A stretch of 23,633 bases of DNA from Bacillota bacterium (lineage in GTDB: Bacteria > Bacillota > Clostridia > Christensenellales > UMGS416). The stretch covers positions 1-23,633 of the forward strand of contig JAEZSC010000088.1 of assembly GCA_023422005.1 (NCBI GenBank). The letters are read 5' to 3'. The notes under the pieces are model-generated. The model did no database searches and was not told the DNA's origin. It saw nothing but the letters and a program-made list of their open reading frames with translations. Made by a program: the position numbers and the translations under genes. Shown here piece by piece: positions 7,095-15,571 of this stretch. Position 1 is the stretch's first letter. Each line of letters begins with the position of its first letter.

Positions 7095-7111
7095 GCCTCT
7101 CCTTGGCGCGC

Positions 7112-7846
7112 TCAGCCCAGCCTGGCGCGCAGCTTGCTTAGTACCTTGGAGTGAATCTGCGACACCCGGGGCTCCGAAACGCCCAGCGTCAGCGCGATTT
7201 CCTTCATCGTCAACTCTTCGTAGTAATACAGCGTGACGACCAGCCGCTCGTTCTCGGGCAATCCCTCTATGAGCCCGGCGATGATCTGCTTCATCTCCTG
7301 CTTTTCGTAGTTGCGGGTCACCTCGTCGCCGTCGCCGGCCAGCAGGGAGCTGCCGCTGTCGCGGCCCTCAGTGAGCTCCTCGATATACAGGATGTTGAGT
7401 GACTGCGACGCCTCCAGCGTGCGCAGCAGATCGGCCACGTCCATGCCCAGATGAGATGCCAATTCCTCTTCGGTGGGGTCCCGGTGCAGCTTGACTTCCA
7501 AATCCCGCAGAGCGTGGCTAACGGCCTTGATCTTCTTGCGCAGGCTGACAGGAGCCCAATCCTGGCGGCGCATGTGATCGATGATCTCGCCGCGAATGCG
7601 CAGGGACGCGTAGGTCTCAAACTTGACGCCGCGCTTGGGGTCAAAACGCTCGATGGCATCCATAAGGCCGATGACGCCGTTGTTGATCAGGTCGTCATAG
7701 TCGCTGCGCTTGCCCTGGGTGCTCACAAGCCGGTTCACGATAATCTTAACCAGCGGGGCATAGCTGATCAGCAGTTCGTTTCGGTTTTCGACGCTCCGGG
7801 CGGCGAAGTAGGCTTGCCAGAGCTCGTCGGAAGTTTTCTTCAGCAT
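7112..7846 (-). CDS. sigD: RNA polymerase sigma factor for flagellar genes (sigma-D/FliA)
   Basis: A 244-residue sigma-70 family protein of the sigma-28 type. Region 2 covers about residues 26-97 (DYDDLINNGVIGLMDAIERF, FDPKRGVKFETYASLRIRG, IIDHMRRQDW), region 3 about 105-150 (PTEEELASHLGMDVADLL) and region 4 about 185-243, with the HTH MKEIALTLGVSEPRVSQIHS. It directs RNA polymerase to late flagellar promoters and is the expected partner of FlgM encoded at 4176-4442. It follows the pilZ gene by 10 bp. No Shine-Dalgarno is visible upstream of the ATG, so translation may be coupled to pilZ and kept low. The length is close to B. subtilis SigD (254). Confidence 0.96.
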   Translation of the reverse strand: MLKKTSDELWQAYFAARSVENRNELLISYAPLVKIIVNRLVSTQGKRSDYDDLINNGVIGLMDAIERFDPKRGVKFETYASLRIRGEIIDHMRRQDWAPVSLRKKIKAVSHALRDLEVKLHRDPTEEELASHLGMDVADLLRTLEASQSLNILYIEELTEGRDSGSSLLAGDGDEVTRNYEKQEMKQIIAGLIEGLPENERLVVTLYYYEELTMKEIALTLGVSEPRVSQIHSKVLSKLRARLG

Positions 7847-7856
7847 GAGTGGGCGC

Positions 7857-8504
7857 TCAGCGGTCGGTCTTGAGCTTCTTGCGCTGCTCGATGGTGATGT
7901 AGCGCACCAGTGTGCGCTGGGTCATCTCATCCTCGATGGTGAACTGTATGCCGACATGGTTGTTGCGGTTGAATGCGTCGGCTTTCTCAGACCAGACAAT
8001 CTGGCCATCCACAACAACTTCGATGTCCGGCGAAAGGGTGATCTTGCACTCGACCTTCTTTTCGTTGTCCAGCGGCTGGCGGATGGCAAGCTTCAGGCCG
8101 GATCCGCTGATGTTGATGGCCTGGCCCTTGACGACCACAGGCTTCTCGTCGGGGTTCTCGGGTTTCACGGCCACCTGCACCGGCAACGTCTTTTCCAGGC
8201 GGTAATAGCTGCGGCGCTGCCTGCGCGCGACGGGGCTGACCGCCTTGAGCGTGAGCATGGGGACGCTGTCCCGCACACGGCGCAGCCCCTGGGCGGCCTT
8301 GAACGTCATGATGCCGTTGTCCTTGACGAAGTTGACCTCCGCATGGTCACCGTCGGCAATGTTCAAATAGACGCCTTGATAGGACGGATGGGAGATGATG
8401 ATCGTGTCCGCAGCCGGAATGTCTTGCACGACACTCTCATAGTTGTGCTGCTGATAGACGACGGTCACCCGGTCGCCCACTGCCAAGCCATGAATCTCTA
8501 CCAT
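7857..8504 (-). CDS. PilZ-domain c-di-GMP receptor (YcgR/flagellar brake type)
   Basis: A 215-residue two-domain protein. The N-terminal half (1-90) fits the YcgR-N/PilZN flagellar brake domain (GLAVGDRVTVVYQQHNYES). The C-terminal PilZ domain has both c-di-GMP motifs: RRxxxR at R97-R98-S-Y-Y-R102 and NxSxxG at N131-I-S-G-S-G136. Binding of c-di-GMP to this family typically slows or stops the motor by contacting the rotor or stator. I chose the ATG at 8504, with GGGAGGG 4 nt upstream, over an in-frame ATG at 8522 lacking such a site. It sits between flhG and sigD, where many relatives have cheB, cheA, cheW, cheC and cheD. Confidence 0.92.
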   Translation of the reverse strand: MVEIHGLAVGDRVTVVYQQHNYESVVQDIPAADTIIISHPSYQGVYLNIADGDHAEVNFVKDNGIMTFKAAQGLRRVRDSVPMLTLKAVSPVARRQRRSYYRLEKTLPVQVAVKPENPDEKPVVVKGQAINISGSGLKLAIRQPLDNEKKVECKITLSPDIEVVVDGQIVWSEKADAFNRNNHVGIQFTIEDEMTQRTLVRYITIEQRKKLKTDR

Positions 8505-8538
8505 TGTCCCTCCCGCTTTCATTCATATGGATCGGGCG

Positions 8539-9402
8539 TTACAGTGCCCGCTTGGAGAAGAAGAAATCGAAGAACCGCCGCATGCCGCGGTGCTCCGTTT
8601 CCTCGGGCAGCTCCAGAAAGCGCCGCACCACGGCGTCCATGCCTTGGGCGGCCGCGCCCGGGGGATGGGCCAACATAAAGGGTATCTGCTCCTTTACGGC
8701 CCGTACAACAGTTGGGTCGTTGGGTATGCTGCCCAGGCTTTCGATGGCCATGCCCAGATAGGCGCCCGAGGCGCGCTCCAGGTTTTGCTGCGTGGTGCTG
8801 GCTTCCTGGGCGGAGTCGGCCTTGTTTACGATCAGGCGGATGCGGCAGCCGTACTCCGTCTGGCTAACGGTCTTGAGCAGCGCGTAGGCATCCATAATGG
8901 CCGTGGGCTCCGGCGTTGTCACCAGGATGACTTCGTTGGAAGAGCGCACCAGCCTGAGGATGTTGGCGCTGATGCCTGCGCCGGTATCGAAGAGGATGAT
9001 GTCTGCCACATCATCCAGCTGCATCAGCTCGCCCATGATGCGTTCCAGCTGGTACTCGTTCATGCGCAGCAGTTCGCCCACGCCGCTGCCGCCGGAGATG
9101 ATGCTCACACCGGCGGGGCCGGCGGTGATGATGTCGCGCAGGCGCTTTTGGCGCCGCAGCACGGAGGATAGGTCATGCTTGGTGTTCACGGCGGACATCA
9201 CGTCGATGTTCGCCAGGCCGAAGTCCGCGTCTATGATGAGCACGCGATAACCGCGGCGGCTGAGCGCGATGGCGAAATTCAGCGTAAAGCTGGATTTGCC
9301 CACGCCGCCCTTGCCGCTGGTGATCGTGACGACACGGGCGCCTTTGGCGCGCTGTTTGGCGCTGGCCATCATTTGTCTTAGGCGGTCGGCTTGATCACTC
9401 AT
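8539..9402 (-). CDS. flhG: MinD/ParA-like ATPase FlhG (YlxH)
   Basis: A 287-residue ParA/MinD family ATPase. The deviant Walker A KGGVGKSS is at residues 31-38, the switch/Walker A-prime segment DADFGLANID at 58-67, and DTGAGIS marks the Walker B region. FlhG (FleN, YlxH) controls flagellar number and position, stimulates the FlhF GTPase and interacts with FliM/FliY. A short basic N-terminal stretch (DRLRQMMASAKQRAK) corresponds to the FlhF-activating helix seen in the family. It overlaps flhF by 4 bp (ATGA), so translation is coupled; the upstream GGGT is a weak ribosome binding site. Confidence 0.95.
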   Translation of the reverse strand: MSDQADRLRQMMASAKQRAKGARVVTITSGKGGVGKSSFTLNFAIALSRRGYRVLIIDADFGLANIDVMSAVNTKHDLSSVLRRQKRLRDIITAGPAGVSIISGGSGVGELLRMNEYQLERIMGELMQLDDVADIILFDTGAGISANILRLVRSSNEVILVTTPEPTAIMDAYALLKTVSQTEYGCRIRLIVNKADSAQEASTTQQNLERASGAYLGMAIESLGSIPNDPTVVRAVKEQIPFMLAHPPGAAAQGMDAVVRRFLELPEETEHRGMRRFFDFFFSKRAL

Positions 9403-10562
9403 GAGCTTTTACCCAGCAATTGGGATGTGGCTGAGGAAACGTCCAGCAGTTCGATGTCGTCGGGCACGCTCTGGCCTGTGGTCAGATAACTCAAGGGCTT
9501 GCCGGTCAGCGCCCGGGCGTTCAGCAGGCAGCCCACGGTGGGTGTTTCGTCCATTTTTGTCATGAGCACCTTGAAGTTCTTCAAGAATCGGTATTGGTCG
9601 GCGATCAAAGCGCTGCTCCTGTAGCCGGTGGCGGCACTCATGACGAGATAGATCTCGGATGCGCCGCTGTGCTCGAGGATGGACAGGATTTCCGCCTGAT
9701 GGCTGGCGTCCTTGGGGCTCTTGCCGGGGGTGTCCACCAGCACCACATCTACGTTGTCCAGCTCGTGCAGCGCTTGGGTGATCTCCTCGGGCTTGTATAC
9801 GGTCTTGAGCGGCAGCTCCAGAATGTCCGAATAAGTTTTAATCTGTTCGTGGGCGGCGATGCGGTAGGCATCGGCGGTAATCAGCCCCACCTTGACCTTT
9901 TCGCCCAACGCGTAGCGGGCGGCCAGCTTTGCGATGGTCGTGGTCTTGCCGGCTCCGGTGGGGCCGATGAACACGACGACCGTGCGCTGGAAGCGGTGCA
10001 GCTTGATGCCTTCGGGGTCGCCCAGACGGTGGGCGACGACCTGGTTGAAGGCCTCCAGCGGGTCCACATGGCGGCGCTCGCAAATGTCCTGGGCCTCGTC
10101 GGCGATGCCGCGGGCTACGCCTTCCTCCACTTCCTCATCCAGCAGTGTGGTAAGCTGGCGCTGGATCTCGGGGCTGTAGCGGGAACCGTTGACCTTGCCC
10201 CGCAGGCGGGAGGCAATCTCCTGCATGGTGACATTCATCGTCTCCAGGCGGCGCTCCATTTCCGTAAGCTTGGCGTCGCTGATCGGGTCTTCGGCGGCTT
10301 TGGCCTGGCCATCCTGGGTGCGGGGCAGGTCCTTAAGCGCGGCGGGGGCCGCCGCAGCGGCCTTTTTGTTCAGAGAGACGGTGTCGGCGGTGTCGTTTTC
10401 GAAGGCGATAACGACCTCTACCAGCGGTTTGGAAAACAAACCTCTGAGCCCCTTCTTGCGGATGGGGCGGTTGCTCAATATTACGGTGTCCGGCCCATGC
10501 TGGGCGCGTATTTTGGCCATCGCTTCCGTCATGTCGTTGGCGATTACCCGTTTGATATTCAT
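9399..10562 (-). CDS. flhF: SRP-like GTPase FlhF
   Basis: A 387-residue SRP-type GTPase. The N-terminal B domain starts MNIKRVIANDMTEAMAKIR and ends in a low-complexity linker (residues 66-95). The NG domain has the P-loop GPTGAGKT at 200-207, DAYR at 231-234 (G2 region), VDTPGKS at 276-282 (G3) and TKMDET at 335-340 (G4). FlhF recruits early flagellar components and, with FlhG, sets flagellar placement and number. The G3 reads DTPG rather than the DTAG usual for SRP GTPases. It begins two bases after the flhA stop and overlaps flhG by 4 bp. Confidence 0.96.
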   Translation of the reverse strand: MNIKRVIANDMTEAMAKIRAQHGPDTVILSNRPIRKKGLRGLFSKPLVEVVIAFENDTADTVSLNKKAAAAAPAALKDLPRTQDGQAKAAEDPISDAKLTEMERRLETMNVTMQEIASRLRGKVNGSRYSPEIQRQLTTLLDEEVEEGVARGIADEAQDICERRHVDPLEAFNQVVAHRLGDPEGIKLHRFQRTVVVFIGPTGAGKTTTIAKLAARYALGEKVKVGLITADAYRIAAHEQIKTYSDILELPLKTVYKPEEITQALHELDNVDVVLVDTPGKSPKDASHQAEILSILEHSGASEIYLVMSAATGYRSSALIADQYRFLKNFKVLMTKMDETPTVGCLLNARALTGKPLSYLTTGQSVPDDIELLDVSSATSQLLGKSS

Positions 10563-10564
10563 AT

Positions 10565-12583
10565 TTAGACGCTCACCAAGCCTTCAGAACGGATTTCCAC
10601 CCGCTGTTCCAACTCATTATAAGATAAAACCGTTAATTCCGGAACCATTTGTTCGACAATCTTCTTAAAATGCATGCGCACCACAGGGCTCGTGAGAACG
10701 ATGGGCGACAGGCCCAGCGAAGTCAGCCGATCGATGGCGCTTTTGAGCGAATAGAACATCTTTTGCACGATGTCCGGCTCCAACGATACATAGCTTCCGC
10801 TCTCGCTCTGACGCACGCGATCCATGATCAACTGTTCCAGTCTGGGGTCCAGCGTGATCACGTGGGCGGTGTTGTTCTGTACGAACTTCTGTGTGATGCC
10901 GCGTCTGAGCTGCTGACGCACGTATTCGGTCAGCAGATCCGTGTCCTTGGTCAGCGTACCATAATCTCCCAGCGTCTCGATGATGGTGCCGATATCCCGG
11001 ATGCTGACGCCCTCTCGCAGCAGGTTCACGAGCACCTTCTGCACCTCGCCCAGCGTGAACATGCGCGGCACGACCTCTTCGACCAGCGCCGGCTGGGTCT
11101 GTTTGAGGTTGTCCATGAGGTTTTGCACCTGCTGGCGGCCCAGCAGCTCCCAGGCGTGGCGCTTGAGCTCCTCGGTCAGGTGGGTCACGATGACCGCCGG
11201 CGGGTCCACGATCGTGTAGCCCAGAAGCTCGGCCTTCTCGCGCTCGGCCCTGGTGATCCACAGCGCCGGCAGGCCGAAGGTGGGCTCCACGGTCTCTATG
11301 CCGCGAATCTCGCCGCGGGCGTTGCCCGGGTTCATGGCCAGCACGTGGTCGGCCATGACCTCACCCCGGGCGATCTCATATCCCTTGATCTTGATGGAAT
11401 ACTCGTTGATGTTGAGCAGCACGTTGTCGTGCAGGCGGATACCGGGGATCACGACACCCAGATCCATGGCGCACTGGCTGCGGATCAGGATCACGCGTTC
11501 CATCATGTCGTCCACCAGCGGGATCAGCCCATAGCCCAGCTCCATCTCCACGGGGTCCACGTTGAGCAGGGAGACGACGTTCTCCGGCTTGCGGGCCTCT
11601 TCCACGACCTGTTCCTTCTCGGTCTTGACACGGGCGACCTCCTGGCGGGCACGGGAACGGCTGAGCACCTGGCCGCCGGCAAACAGTGCCCCGGCCAGAA
11701 CCAGCAGCGAGAACACGGGCATGCCCGGCACCAGCGAGAGCGCCGCAATGGTGCCGCCGGCAATTTTGAGCACGATGGGCTGGCTCAGGAATTGCTTGGA
11801 AAGCTCGTGGCTCAGGTTGTTCTCGGAAGCCGCGCGGGTCACGATCATGCCGGTGGATACCGAGATCATCAGCGCCGGCAGCTGGTTGACCAAGCCCTCG
11901 CCCACGGTGGCAATCGTATACTTGGAGATCACTTCCTCGATGGACATGGAGCCTTCCACCATGCCGATGATGATGCCGCCCACGACGTTGACACCCAACA
12001 CCAGCAGGCTTACGATGGCGTCGCCCTTTACGAACTTGCCCGCGCCGTCCATGGCGCCGTAAAAGTCGGCCTCCCGCTGAATCTTGCTGCGGCGCTCCTT
12101 GGCCTGCTGTTCGTCGATCATGCCGGAGTTCAGGTCCGCATCGATGGCCATCTGCTTGCCGGGCATGGCGTCCAGCGTGAAGCGCGCCGCCACTTCGCTG
12201 ACGCGCTCGGCGCCCTTGGTGATGACGATGAACTGCACGATCATGATGATGATAAAGATGATGGCGCCCACGGCAATGTTGCTGCCGATGACGAAGGTGC
12301 CGAAGGTGTGGATCACGGCGCCGGCCTCGCCGCCTTCCCCCAGGATCAGGCGCGTGGACGTGATCGTGCACGCCAATCGGTACAGCGTGGTGACCAGCAG
12401 CAGCGAGGGAAAGACCGAGAACTCCAGCGCTTCCTTGATATACAGCGTCAGCAGCAGCACCGTCAACGACATCGTGATGTTCAGGATCAGCATGACATCC
12501 AACGCCGCAGCCGGCAGCGGAATGATGATCAGCACGATGGTCAGCAGCACGAGAATGGAGATGAGGATGTCAGAAAACTTCAT
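10565..12583 (-). CDS. flhA: Flagellar export gate protein FlhA
   Basis: A 672-residue protein with about eight membrane helices in the first ~310 residues, including the strongly conserved cytoplasmic FHIPEP segment FTLDAMPGKQMAID at 135-148 followed by LNSGMIDEQQAKERR. The C-terminal cytoplasmic domain (about 330-672) includes ETLGDYG and the family's conserved PVVRMHFKKIVEQ near the end. FlhA forms the nonameric ring of the type III export gate that docks chaperone-substrate complexes and uses the proton motive force. Full-length for the family. It follows flhB by 12 bp with AGGAGAG before the ATG. Confidence 0.98.
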   Translation of the reverse strand: MKFSDILISILVLLTIVLIIIPLPAAALDVMLILNITMSLTVLLLTLYIKEALEFSVFPSLLLVTTLYRLACTITSTRLILGEGGEAGAVIHTFGTFVIGSNIAVGAIIFIIIMIVQFIVITKGAERVSEVAARFTLDAMPGKQMAIDADLNSGMIDEQQAKERRSKIQREADFYGAMDGAGKFVKGDAIVSLLVLGVNVVGGIIIGMVEGSMSIEEVISKYTIATVGEGLVNQLPALMISVSTGMIVTRAASENNLSHELSKQFLSQPIVLKIAGGTIAALSLVPGMPVFSLLVLAGALFAGGQVLSRSRARQEVARVKTEKEQVVEEARKPENVVSLLNVDPVEMELGYGLIPLVDDMMERVILIRSQCAMDLGVVIPGIRLHDNVLLNINEYSIKIKGYEIARGEVMADHVLAMNPGNARGEIRGIETVEPTFGLPALWITRAEREKAELLGYTIVDPPAVIVTHLTEELKRHAWELLGRQQVQNLMDNLKQTQPALVEEVVPRMFTLGEVQKVLVNLLREGVSIRDIGTIIETLGDYGTLTKDTDLLTEYVRQQLRRGITQKFVQNNTAHVITLDPRLEQLIMDRVRQSESGSYVSLEPDIVQKMFYSLKSAIDRLTSLGLSPIVLTSPVVRMHFKKIVEQMVPELTVLSYNELEQRVEIRSEGLVSV

Positions 12584-12595
12584 GGGGGCTCTCCT

Positions 12596-13684
12596 CTATC
12601 GCGCCTGCGATTGGGCAGGGCGCGCGGCAGGGTTCTTCATGCGGTACACGATGGCCAGCACCTCCGCCACCGCCTGGTACATATCCCGGGGGACGCTGTC
12701 ACCCACGTCGCAGAACACATATAGCGCCTGGGCCAGCGGCCGGTTCTCCACCATTTCCACACCGCAGCGGCGGGCTTCTTCCTTGATCTTCTGGGCGAGG
12801 AAATCCTTCCCCTTGGCCACCACGACCGGCGCGTCGTCCACACCCTGGGTGTATCGCAGGGCGATGGCATAGTGGGTGGGGTTGGTGATGACAACGCTGG
12901 CGCCGGGGATGGCCTGCATCATGCGGCGCATGCCCATCTGGCGCTGCTTCTGGCGGATGCGCCCCTTGATCTGGGGATCGCCTTCCATCTGTTTGAACTC
13001 CTGCTTGATCTCTTCCTTGCTCATGCGCAGGTCGCGCTCCCGCACCCACCATTGGTAAAAGTAATCGCCGGCGGCCACGGCCACAAGTACCAGGCCCATC
13101 TGGAAGGCGATGTTCGTGCACAGATCAGCGATGACGGCGGCGCCCCGGGCCACGTCCAGCATCACGAGGTTGCCCACGGTGGCCATGGCGGCGCGGTATT
13201 GCCCATAGGCCACAACGCCCAGCGCCACGACCTTGAGGATGGCCTTGACGAGCTCGGCCACCGAACGCACCGAAAAGATGCGCTTGAAGCCCTGCATCGG
13301 GTTGATGCGGCTGAACTTGACGCCCAGCGCCTTGGTGGAAGCCACGAAACCAACCTGCGCCACATTGACGGCCAGGCTCACCAGCAACGAGACCCCCAGG
13401 ATGGGCGCGCCGATCTGCAGAAGCTGTATGATGGCGGCTCCCAGAGCCGCCCCGGCGTCGCCGATGGTCAGCGGCGCATCGGTGATTCCCTGGCTCAGGC
13501 TGTGGCGCAGCAGGTTGGCCAGGTTGCCCGTCAGCGTGCCGCCCAGCGCCTTGAGCGCGGCGAACATCGCCAGCAGCACCGCGGCGGTGCTGACATCCGT
13601 ACTCTTGAGCACGTTGCCTTTCTCCCGCGCTTCTTTTCGCCTTCGCGGTGTAGCCTTTTCGGTTTTCTGACCCATGTCGCTCAA
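12596..13684 (-). CDS. flhB: Flagellar export switch protein FlhB
   Basis: A 362-residue protein starting with the charged EKATPRRRKEAREKGNV segment typical of FlhB/YscU, followed by four membrane helices and a cytoplasmic domain holding the autocleavage motif NPTH at 268-271 (ITNPTHYAIALRY). Cleavage between Asn and Pro is required for switching export from rod/hook to filament substrates when FliK measures hook length. All family landmarks are present, including DFLAQKIKEEA and ENRPLAQALY. It overlaps fliR by 4 bp. Confidence 0.98.
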   Translation of the reverse strand: MSDMGQKTEKATPRRRKEAREKGNVLKSTDVSTAAVLLAMFAALKALGGTLTGNLANLLRHSLSQGITDAPLTIGDAGAALGAAIIQLLQIGAPILGVSLLVSLAVNVAQVGFVASTKALGVKFSRINPMQGFKRIFSVRSVAELVKAILKVVALGVVAYGQYRAAMATVGNLVMLDVARGAAVIADLCTNIAFQMGLVLVAVAAGDYFYQWWVRERDLRMSKEEIKQEFKQMEGDPQIKGRIRQKQRQMGMRRMMQAIPGASVVITNPTHYAIALRYTQGVDDAPVVVAKGKDFLAQKIKEEARRCGVEMVENRPLAQALYVFCDVGDSVPRDMYQAVAEVLAIVYRMKNPAARPAQSQAR

Positions 13685-14484
13685 GGAGCGGCAACCATCC
13701 TTTCCATCGCGCCGGTCAGCGCCGTGTAAAGACTTTCAAATATCTTGTCGCCATAGCCGGCGAACACCGGTATGAACAGCGCCAGTGCCAGCAGGCCGGC
13801 CACGAGCTTCACCGAGATGCCCACGACGAACACGTTGAGCTGTGGAACCGAACGCGTGAAGATACCCAGCACGACCTCCAGCACCAGTTCCGCCGCAAGG
13901 ATGGGCAGCGCCACCGTGACCGCCATGGAAAAAGCCATAACCACCGACTGGCCCACGACCAGCGCCAGGTCCGCCGGCAGCAGCGCCTGCCCCACGGGGA
14001 TCTTCTCGAAGGAGAAACCCAGGATGCGAATCAGCGTGTGGTGACCGTCGGCCACCAGGAACAGCAACAGCAGCGCGTAGCCCAACATCGTGCTGACCAG
14101 CGACACCTGATTGCTGGTTTCCGGGTCGAAGATCTGCGCCATGCCGAAGCCGATCTGCACATCCATGATGGAACCGGCCATGTTGGCCACATCGAAGAAC
14201 ACGATGGTCAGATAACCCATGACCAGGCCGATGGAAAGCTCCTTGACGCACAGCAGCGCGTACGCGGCGGCATTGCCGGTAAACACCGGCGCCGCGGGGG
14301 CCGGGTAAGCGTTCAGGAAGATATAACTCAACAGCAGCGCCAGCCCTGCCTTGGCCATGTTGGGCACGTTGCGCCGCCCGAAGATGGGCGAGAGGATGAA
14401 CAACCCCGTGACCCGCAGAAACAGCAGCATACCGTAGTAGAGCTGCGCTTCGCTGAGCTGGAGGAAGGACTGCACGCCGCTCAT
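13681..14484 (-). CDS. fliR: Flagellar export gate protein FliR
   Basis: A 267-residue integral membrane protein with about six hydrophobic segments and family motifs RVTGLFILSPIFGRRNVPN near the N-terminus and KELSIGLVMGYL in the middle, with GSIMDVQIGFGMAQIFDP following. With FliP and FliQ it forms the helical export gate core. It overlaps fliQ by 4 bp (ATGA) and flhB by 4 bp, so the three are likely coupled in translation. FliR and FlhB are separate here, not fused as in some Clostridium. Confidence 0.97.
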   Translation of the reverse strand: MSGVQSFLQLSEAQLYYGMLLFLRVTGLFILSPIFGRRNVPNMAKAGLALLLSYIFLNAYPAPAAPVFTGNAAAYALLCVKELSIGLVMGYLTIVFFDVANMAGSIMDVQIGFGMAQIFDPETSNQVSLVSTMLGYALLLLFLVADGHHTLIRILGFSFEKIPVGQALLPADLALVVGQSVVMAFSMAVTVALPILAAELVLEVVLGIFTRSVPQLNVFVVGISVKLVAGLLALALFIPVFAGYGDKIFESLYTALTGAMERMVAAP

Positions 14485-14750
14485 TTGACGATCTGCAGGA
14501 TCTGCTCGTAGAGGCCGGTCGTATAGTCACTCATGCGGGTCAGCATCCAATCTCCCAGCAGAACCAGCACCAGCAGCATGCCGACGATCTTTGGGATGAA
14601 CACCAACGTCTGCTCGTTGATCTGCGTGGTGGCCTGCAGCACCGACACGACAACGCCGATGACCAGCGCCACGATCAAAAGTGGCGCTGCCACGGTGAGT
14701 ATTGTCATCACCGCGTCCTGCATGGTGCCTGTGACAAACGCCTGATCCAT
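14481..14750 (-). CDS. fliQ: Flagellar export gate protein FliQ
   Basis: An 89-residue protein with two membrane helices: AVMTILTVAAPLLIVALVIG and the later IPKIVGMLLVLVLLGDWMLT, linked by the conserved VSVLQATTQINEQTLVFIPK region. This is the usual length and layout of FliQ, a component of the FliP5-FliQ4-FliR1 gate. AAGGAG lies 4 nt before the ATG, starting right at the fliP stop codon. Confidence 0.97.
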   Translation of the reverse strand: MDQAFVTGTMQDAVMTILTVAAPLLIVALVIGVVVSVLQATTQINEQTLVFIPKIVGMLLVLVLLGDWMLTRMSDYTTGLYEQILQIVK

Positions 14751-14758
14751 CGTTCTCC

Positions 14759-15571
14759 TTACTTAAAGCTCATGATCAGTGTCTTGATCGTCAGCCCCCA
14801 GCCATCCACCAGCACGAACAGCAGAATTTTGAAGGGCAGCGATATGGCTGTGGGCGGCAGCATCATCATGCCCATGCTCATCAGCGTAGAGCTTACAATC
14901 ATGTCGATGACGATGAAGGGGATGTAGATGAAGAAACCGATCTGAAAGGCCCGCTTGATCTCGCTGGTGATGAAAGCCGGAATTACGACGGCGTTGGGGA
15001 TTTCGTCCACGCTCTGCACCGACTCGATCTTGTCCAGGTTGGCAAACAGGGTCAGGTCCTTCTCATACGTCTGGCGGAGCATGAATTCCCGTACGGGCGT
15101 CATGGCGCGGTCGATGGCCACCTGCTGTGTGATCTCGCCCTTTACGAAGGGCTGATACGCCTTCTCGTTGACCTCGGTGATGACCGGCGACATCACGAAG
15201 AACGTCAGAAACAGCGCCAGGCCCACCAGCACCTGGTTGGGCGGCATCTGCTGCACGGCCAGCGCGTTGCGCGTAAAGGACAGCACGATGATGATCCGCG
15301 TGAAGCCGGTCAGCATGATCAGGATGCTGGGCGCCAGGCTCAGTATGGTCAGCAGCATCAGGATCTGCACGCTGGCGGCGGAATCGCCGGGCAGATTGAT
15401 CAGCGCGTTGATGCCGCCCTGGCCGCCGGTGGGCGAAGGGGACGCCGTGGCTGTGGCCGTGGGAGCAGCCGTATCGTCGGGGGCGGCCAGCGCCGTACAG
15501 GGCAGCGCCAACAGCGCAATCGTCAGCAGCGCAAGCGCCGCATATCGAAGAACCATTCTCACGTTCACCAT
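14759..15571 (-). CDS. fliP: Flagellar export gate protein FliP
   Basis: A 270-residue protein with a cleavable signal peptide (about 1-29, ALLTIALLALPCTALAAP), a low-complexity Thr/Ala/Pro stretch (about 30-53), and then the conserved FliP core: LTGFTRIIIVLSFTRNAL, QMPPNQVLVGLALFLTFFVM, SEIKRAFQIGFFIYIPFIVI and MMLPPTAISLPFKILLFV. FliP is the founding subunit of the export gate. It overlaps fliO by 7 bp (ATGGTGA). The spacer after the signal peptide is longer than needed but not exceptional for Gram-positive FliP. Confidence 0.97.
   Translation of the reverse strand: MVNVRMVLRYAALALLTIALLALPCTALAAPDDTAAPTATATASPSPTGGQGGINALINLPGDSAASVQILMLLTILSLAPSILIMLTGFTRIIIVLSFTRNALAVQQMPPNQVLVGLALFLTFFVMSPVITEVNEKAYQPFVKGEITQQVAIDRAMTPVREFMLRQTYEKDLTLFANLDKIESVQSVDEIPNAVVIPAFITSEIKRAFQIGFFIYIPFIVIDMIVSSTLMSMGMMMLPPTAISLPFKILLFVLVDGWGLTIKTLIMSFK

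Noticed and set aside
10649..12724. A 691-codon open frame on the plus strand opposite flhA, and similar long plus-strand frames elsewhere (for example 860-2308 and 16934-18145)
   Set aside because: They lie antisense to certain flagellar genes, are His/Gln/Arg-rich without family signatures, and arise from GC-rich codon bias on the opposite strand.
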